DNA of 64,000 nt. Origin: Calliopum simillimum (Eukaryota > Arthropoda > Insecta > Diptera > Lauxaniidae). The position numbers and the translations under genes were made by a program. The stretch covers positions 68,410,569 through 68,474,568 of the forward strand of contig OX638368.1 of NCBI GenBank assembly GCA_951812925.1, given 5' to 3'. The notes under the pieces are model-generated. The model searched no databases. It saw only the letters and a program-made list of their open reading frames with translations, and was not told the origin of the DNA. Positions 59,062 to 64,000 of this stretch are shown here, piece after piece. Position 1 is the first letter of the stretch. The number at the start of each line of letters is the position of its first letter.

Positions 59062-59543
59062 TAGTGATGAGCAAACCAAGACCAAGACCAAGACCATAGC
59101 AGTCTTGGCCTTGGTCTTGTTCTTGCACAATGAGTCTTGGTCTTGGTTTTTATATTGAGTCTTGATCTTGGTCTTGATCTTGTTCATTAAGTCTTGGTCT
59201 CGGTCTTGGTCTTGGTCTTGGACTTGAAAAATTTTTCAGAGATATTGAGTATTCAAAATTGCAAAACCATATTTTTCCAAAGCAGTTGGGTTTTTAAGAT
59301 GCCAAAATTCAAATTGAGAGATGATTGTATCTTCAAAACGGGCGTGAAACAAATTTTAACTATAAATTAGCAAGACTGAAAAGCAGTCTTGGTCTTGACA
59401 ATTATCGTGAGCAAGACCAAGACCAAGACCATAGCAGTCTTGGTCTTGCAAAAATATCAGCATCTTGGTCTTGGTCTTGGTCTCGCAAAATTAGCAAGAC
59501 CAAGAACAAGACGCAAGAACAAGACTAATTTTGCTCATCACTA
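59062..59543. mobile_element. hAT-type MITE filled with a CCAAGA hexamer repeat
   Basis: Inverted ends TAGTGATGAGCAAA and an 8-bp duplication caacgaac / aaacgaac (59054-59061; 59544-59551), one mismatch, typical of hAT. The interior is blocks of CCAAGA on one side and TCTTGG on the other, in both orientations, with a ~150-bp unique middle (59225-59375). It splits integrase. Confidence 0.88.
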
Positions 59544-59551
59544 AAACGAAC

Positions 59552-60198
59552 GTTGGACGGAATCGCTTCCACTAATAATGCTAGCACTACGCAATGTCTA
59601 CAAGGATGACATTCAGGCAACGCCAGCTGAAATGTTATATGGCACCACTCTCAAACTGCCATGTAATTTTTTTGAAGCAACCAACGACGACTATGTTGGC
59701 ACAGAATTTGCCAAAAATCTACAATCTTTAATGGAAAGTATACAACCGGTAAAAACGTCAAATCATGCAATCATGCAAAAAGACTTAAGGAATTGTACCC
59801 ATGTATTTTTACGCGATGATGCAGTGCGACCTCCGTTAAAAGCACCGTATGATGGTCCTTTTCAAGTGATGTCCCGAGACAACAAAAATTTCAACATTAA
59901 AGTAAGAGGAAAAGAAATCCGCGTTAGTATCGACCGATTGAAACCAGCATACCTTTTAGACGAAGACGAAAGTTCTGCCAATAATCAAGAGCTTACACTT
60001 TCATCGAACTACGACGGAGACAAAATTGAAGATCTCAGCCCGATGAAAGTTATTGAAACCGATATTAAAAAAACGCGAAGCGGAGGATGTGTTCGTTTTC
60101 CAAAAAGATTAATTTTAGCAATATGTGACTTCGCCCCTACTCAGCCACTAGTGGGGGAGTACGTAGCGGTCAAATATATATTCAAATATTTATTTTAA
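59552..60198 (+). pseudogene. CsRn1-type integrase C-terminal domain
   Basis: RWTESLPLIMLALRNVYKDD and ATPAEMLYGTTLKLPC continue the integrase after the MITE. A GPF-type module (KAPYDGPFQVMSRDNKNFNI) and an acidic tail follow. The frame runs into the LTR (KYIFKYLF). Confidence 0.85.
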
Positions 60199-60817
60199 AT
60201 TAGTATCTATTCGTAAGCCAGTATTTTAAGTAACATTTAATCTGTAAAATTTCATTTGTATTCAATACTGAATTTTAATTTATGTTTTTAATACTATTTG
60301 CAACAGCAACACTTTTTTGCTGTTATTAACATTTTTTGCAACCCTGATAAAAGAGAATGAATATTTTTTTAACTGCCGTACCTAAATTGGAGCGTCAGCG
60401 TTATTTTACTGTCAAAAATTTCTCATGTACATACAATTTGTATGGCGCATACCGAAATTGCCAGCGCTCAACGCTCAGCTATTCGAATTTCCAATTTTGA
60501 CAAAGCGTTATGAGGTGAAGTTAGCTGCAGAAAAGTAAAAAAAGGAACAACAATATGATTTTGACAAACAAATGACTTCAACGCAATGCTTTTTATTTCG
60601 GTATGGCGCTTGACGCTTTTATGTAACGTTAAATAACGCAGCGCCTGACGCTCCAATTTAGGTATGGCAGTTAGATTTGGCTTGCGCACTTTGTTAAGCG
60701 CATTTTATTTTTTGTAAAGTTATTTTAAATAATTTTTAATTAAAGTAATATTAACTTTTCTAAAGAAAATTGTTTCTTATTTAAAACGTGGTAGGATTAT
60801 TTCATCCAATTCCCACA
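60162..60817 (+). repeat. 3' LTR of the CsRn1-type element
   Basis: It aligns with 51821-52478. The first bases are CGTAGC instead of TGTGGC. It contains the 300-bp MITE. Confidence 0.85.
60372..60671. mobile_element. MITE, TA duplication (300 bp)
   Basis: Inverted ends ACTGCCGTACCTAAATTGGA (one mismatch in the first 20) flanked by TA (60370-60371; 60672-60673). The other LTR gives the empty site. Noncoding. Confidence 0.88.
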
Positions 60818-60842
60818 ATATCTTAATATTATCTAAGTTTAA

Positions 60843-62014
60843 GGGAGTAGTCAGGTAGAAGTAACGTTTTTGAGAAACAATTTTTTTTTCATATAAATTT
60901 TAATTCAACTTTTTTGATGTTTTTATATGTTATTGTACATATTTTTAAGTAGCAAAAAAAAAAAAAAATTTCAATTTTCGTTGACTTCCGGTAAAGATAT
61001 GGGCGACCGGAAGTAGGCCGGTTTTGATGTGGTACCCATGATTTCTCGATTTTAGATCATCTGAAACACAAAAAACAAATTGCATTTTAAAGTACATGTG
61101 AATGGCTATCTTGGGTACTGGAACTGGAAAAAAATATTGATAAATAAACAAGAAGTGCAATTTTCAATTTTTTGGTCTTTTTCAACCTTGTTTTTTGTTA
61201 ATAATATTGTTAAATATTTATTGACAGTATTGATTCTAGTACCCAAGATAGCCAAATCTATTACGAACATTTAAAAAAAAAATTGGAGTAAATCGGTACA
61301 GTAGATCAGCCGGAATCGTGGGTACCAGTTCAAAAAACACTGTTCTGAGAAAAACGCGTTTAATAATACATATTAAAAAACCTGAGTATTGTTTCTACAT
61401 TATTCTTGAGGGCTTAAAGCATAGCTGCCCACGCGTGCCATCGCAAAGTGCCATTATTTGAAAATCACTTGATCTCACGTGCCACAGCAAAATTTGATTA
61501 TTGAAAATGAAAACCGCACACACAAGTAGCGGTATATGCGAAATTTTGAAGAATTGCGATCGACCACCAGCAACAACATATGCGTAAATTTTGTTGTTGT
61601 TTTTTGCGACCGCACAAGACTGTGTTTTGTTGTTGTTTTTTCGTCCACACAGGACTGTGTGTTTGGTTGTTGCAACAAAACGCAAGGGTTCCTATCGAAA
61701 AGAAAAAAACAACAACACACAGTGGCAACAACAAATTTGATCATTTTATGAACTTTCAGGATTTTTTAGATTTGCGAAAAAAAAAAAACACTCGCACAAG
61801 TAACTGTTAATTTAAAAATCTTTGCTGGTTGTTGTTTTCAATAATTTTAAAAAATTTATGTTTTCTTTTTTATTAATTTTACATGGGGGCCACGACTTTT
61901 TATGCGAGTGCCAAATTTTTTTAATTTTACTCTAGACGGGCAGCTATGGCTTAAAGTATCCGAAACGGGAAAAAAAAATTTTTTTTTTTTTTTAAATTCT
62001 ACCTGACTACTCCC
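60843..62014. mobile_element. TTAA-flanked nonautonomous DNA element (1172 bp)
   Basis: Ends GGGAGTAGTCAGGTAGAA and its complement, between TTAA (60839-60842) and TTAA (62015-62018). TTAA targeting fits piggyBac or Kolobok; the GGG start is unlike piggyBac's CCC. It has internal inverted pieces (ggctatcttgggtact at 61103 with agtacccaagatagcc at 61238). It carries the nested hAT MITE. Confidence 0.85.
61420..61948. mobile_element. Nested hAT-type MITE (529 bp)
   Basis: Perfect 8-bp duplication GCTTAAAG (61412-61419; 61949-61956) and inverted ends CATAGCTGCCC. It inserted into the TTAA element. It contains repeats of ttgttgttttt next to cgcacaagactgtg / cacacaggactgtg. Small overlapping frames here are not genes. 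Confidence 0.88.
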
Positions 62015-62018
62015 TTAA

Positions 62019-62543
62019 GAAGATAACAACAACAACAATAGTAGCAGTAAGCTTAGCTAGTCATAAAGCTTATGACCTGTTTATTATCTAAACGCATGTG
62101 TATAACATTGCACATACAAACGTACACCCACTGCGCAAAGCAACGCACGCATGTGCGTCACATTATGTATATGAACGTACGTACAAAAGAACGTTAAGTT
62201 TTGATACTTTTAGTATGTAAGGACAGTGGCGTGACATTAAATAAACATGTACGCACAACAGTGGCAACGCCCACTTAAAGACATAATGGTCATGTTATCG
62301 TTCCTTAGTGCAAACTCTGTCTCCATACCAAATTTCATAAAAATGCAGTGGCTTAGCCGTGAGAGCGTTTTTTCTATTTAGGGGCGTGGCACCGCCCACT
62401 TAAAAAAAAAATATAGTCCTATGCACTGCTCCTCTTCACAACCTTTCCAACAAAAAAAATCAAGCAAATCGGTTGAGGTTTAGGTATAGAAACAGGGACT
62501 GAATCGATTTCGTTTGCCTATTTATATATACATTTTCCCCCAT
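62019..62543. repeat. Fly dispersed repeat DNA
   Basis: Contains a caacaacaac run, then gcgtggcaccgcccactt and related GC-rich words like those in the 44.5-kb repeat and the centre of palindrome 3. No gene. Confidence 0.45.
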
Positions 62544-62703
62544 CTAAAATATAAAAATATAAATATCTTTTATATAGGAGCAGCTACGATTTCAATTCAA
62601 ACGGATTTTTTACATATAATCATCAACAAATACAGCCCTGCTTCCAGATTTTGTCGACATTTTTAGGCTACCTGTCGAAGCTTCCTGCCAACCGTGGAAG
62701 CCA
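62544..62703. repeat. Dispersed repeat, inverted partner at 3493-3655
   Basis: Reverse complement of the left copy with minor changes. Confidence 0.75.
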
Positions 62704-62705
62704 TC

Positions 62706-63105
62706 GTTAAATTCAAATTTTGGGTGTGTAGTATAATTTGGTCTATGTTCTCAGGGTTTGGACCAAAACCAATCAGATTTGGTTCGAAACCAGGACTTAT
62801 CTCTGGATCTTCGTTTTGAATCGGATCGCGATTTAAATTATCTCCCCCTGAACTAATAAAGGCTGTAAATTATTAGAAGGTGGTGAACGTACCACTCTTG
62901 GTAGCCGGTCGCCTGGACCAGTATTGACTAAGCGAGGCTGAACTCGAATTCCTAGAAACGTTATTACTTCTTCCTCTACCTCTGCTAGGAGTAAAACTCT
63001 TTCCTTTCGTAGCAGATAACCTTGTCGAAGTAGGCATACTACCCTTTTTAAGCAAAAAAAATATCCTCTGATCCCGTAAGTCTGCCCCGGTGGGACAAAA
63101 CAACG
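62706..63105 (-). pseudogene. Possible retroelement Gag N-terminal fragment
   Basis: Minus frames give a Ser/Arg-rich start (SRGRGRSNNVSRNSSSASLS) and, after a frameshift, DPEISPGFEPNLIGFGPN. The RGRGR-Ser composition resembles the N-terminus of the Gag at 33424, but there is no aligned motif. The identity is tentative. Confidence 0.35.
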
Positions 63106-63518
63106 ATACGATATGACGAACCGATACGATATGTCGAACGCGTAAAATTTACCCATGGAAAAAGAAAATCGTATACTAAATTAGGGGAATGCCAGTTAAA
63201 TCTGAGCAGGACCTGCCTTCGGAAAAGACTAATTACACTAGTTTACAGCCAAAATTCCCAGTGAATGCCATTATTCATTTTATATAAAAAATGGGCTGCT
63301 GATTCCGAAAATAGCATTATTTTTTTTTTTCGTGTCGTTTTCGAGACATCGGTCATTTTTGGTTTTTGGACCAAAAAAAAAAAGTTCCATTTAAATACAA
63401 ATATCTCAAGAACTAATGTTTGTGTTTAATGTATTATATGTCATAAAGGTAATTAAATTACCTAAAAATAATATTCACATCACTTTTTGATTAGTTTGTT
63501 AGTTTCGGCAAAATACAT
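63106..63518. other. Unassigned AT-rich stretch
   Basis: A short repeat of cgatacgatatg lies at 63100-63140. Otherwise I see nothing. Confidence 0.4.
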
Positions 63519-63520
63519 TA

Positions 63521-63857
63521 GCCGTGTTCACGATCCGGAGCATTTAGACTTGCAAAGTAGCAAAATAGCAATAATTTCCACTTGATTGTGAGCAATATTA
63601 AAAGTATAAACATTGCAAGCTACGAAATAATTTATTTCTCTGAGAAAATCGTATGAGCAAAGGGAACGAGAGCATAAAAAAAAGTTTTTATTTGAAAAAT
63701 GACGTGATATTTTTATGCTATAGGTTTTTAGTATAGAAAATGTAAATGCAAATGTAAATTCAATCCTATATACTTTGTTGTTGTATAGCAAAATTTTTCA
63801 ACACCTTTTTACAATTGCTATGATGCAAGACCTTTTGCACCGGATCGTGAACATGGC
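63521..63857. mobile_element. MITE, TA duplication (337 bp)
   Basis: Inverted ends GCCGTGTTCACGATCCGG (left) and CCGGATCGTGAACATGGC (right), one mismatch, flanked by TA (63519-63520; 63858-63859). The 87-codon minus frame inside has no family features. Confidence 0.85.
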
Positions 63858-64000
63858 TATTGATTTCGAAAAAAAACCTTTTTTTTCCGAAAAAATTAAG
63901 AAAAAATCAAAATCAACTTCAAATTTATACAAGAAAAAATAACCTTATTATAATATTTTGTTTTTTTGTATCATAGACTATATATTTATGAAGAAAATAA

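Larger units (their letters stand above)
51821..60817 (+). mobile_element. CsRn1/Kabuki-type Gypsy element, heavily interrupted
   Basis: LTRs at 51821-52478 and 60162-60817, with ATAT on both sides (51817-51820; 60818-60821). The primer site is tRNA-Trp-like. Gag resembles the CsRn1 group (YDYVIGAMDP, ELGDDKPSQLLRKM, IWLNRLPESV). Five later insertions disrupt it (52048, 53215, 57288, 59062, 60372). A polypurine-like gtgggggagt precedes the 3' LTR at 60151-60160. Confidence 0.9.

Noticed and set aside
61395..61810. Overlapping 70-96 codon frames on both strands
   Set aside because: They fall inside a hAT MITE and arise from ttgttg-type low-complexity sequence.
3493..62703. The inverted 160-bp copies as termini of one 59-kb mobile unit
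   Set aside because: Homology stops at arbitrary points, there is no flanking duplication, and they look like pieces of a common dispersed repeat.

Overview
The window is a transposon graveyard from an insect, most likely a higher (schizophoran) fly. The DNA is AT-rich. It holds an animal piggyBac, Ty3/Gypsy elements with tRNA-Lys, tRNA-Trp and tRNA-Leu type primer sites, a Jockey/CR1-like LINE with a YADD reverse transcriptase, and LINE-type heads with a downstream-promoter motif. I see no intact host gene. The only host-derived coding trace is a broken ubiquitin-RpL40 retropseudogene near 2.2-2.5 kb.

Layout. 1-900 is a 39-bp minisatellite that stays open on both strands. 1-3.7 kb is otherwise decayed repeat DNA with the pseudogene. 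From 3722 to 44292 I read one very old minus-strand Gypsy element of the mdg3/gypsy type, with ~271-bp LTRs at both ends. Its body is now scattered because later elements landed inside it. In order these are: a short retroposon in its left LTR (3833-4072), a piggyBac (4907-7882, TTAA duplications), a ~2-kb palindrome (about 8082-10069), a minus-strand LTR element with 2.5-kb LTRs (10445-21100, ATCT duplications), a minus-strand LINE (about 26820-29522), a plus-strand LTR element with 2.2-kb LTRs (30200-41121, GTTT duplications) and a TA-flanked DNA element (42383-43265). A later 5.65-kb tandem duplication copied half of the 2.5-kb-LTR element plus the LINE tail (16366-22012 repeated as 22013-27650), joined at an 8-bp microhomology.

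Right of the nest: a ~142-bp tandem repeat split by a MITE (44.3-46.2 kb), a further MITE, a quiet AT-rich stretch (46.9-49.0 kb), a near-symmetric 2.07-kb palindrome (49021-51092), and a third LTR element of CsRn1/Kabuki type (51821-60817, ATAT duplications). That element is broken by a retroposon in its left LTR, a 2.8-kb Foldback-like insertion in gag, an 890-bp insertion in RNase H, an hAT MITE built of a 6-bp repeat in integrase, and a TA MITE in its right LTR. A TTAA-flanked element (60843-62014) carrying a nested hAT MITE follows, then fly dispersed repeats, a gag-like fragment and one more MITE.

Most interesting: a complete RING-H2 finger at the N-terminus of the Gag of the 2.5-kb-LTR element; an array of small hairpins with a constant loop and changing but complementary stems in the 3' region of the old Gypsy; three giant palindromes able to make long double-stranded RNA; and two short retroposons sharing a LINE-like promoter head.
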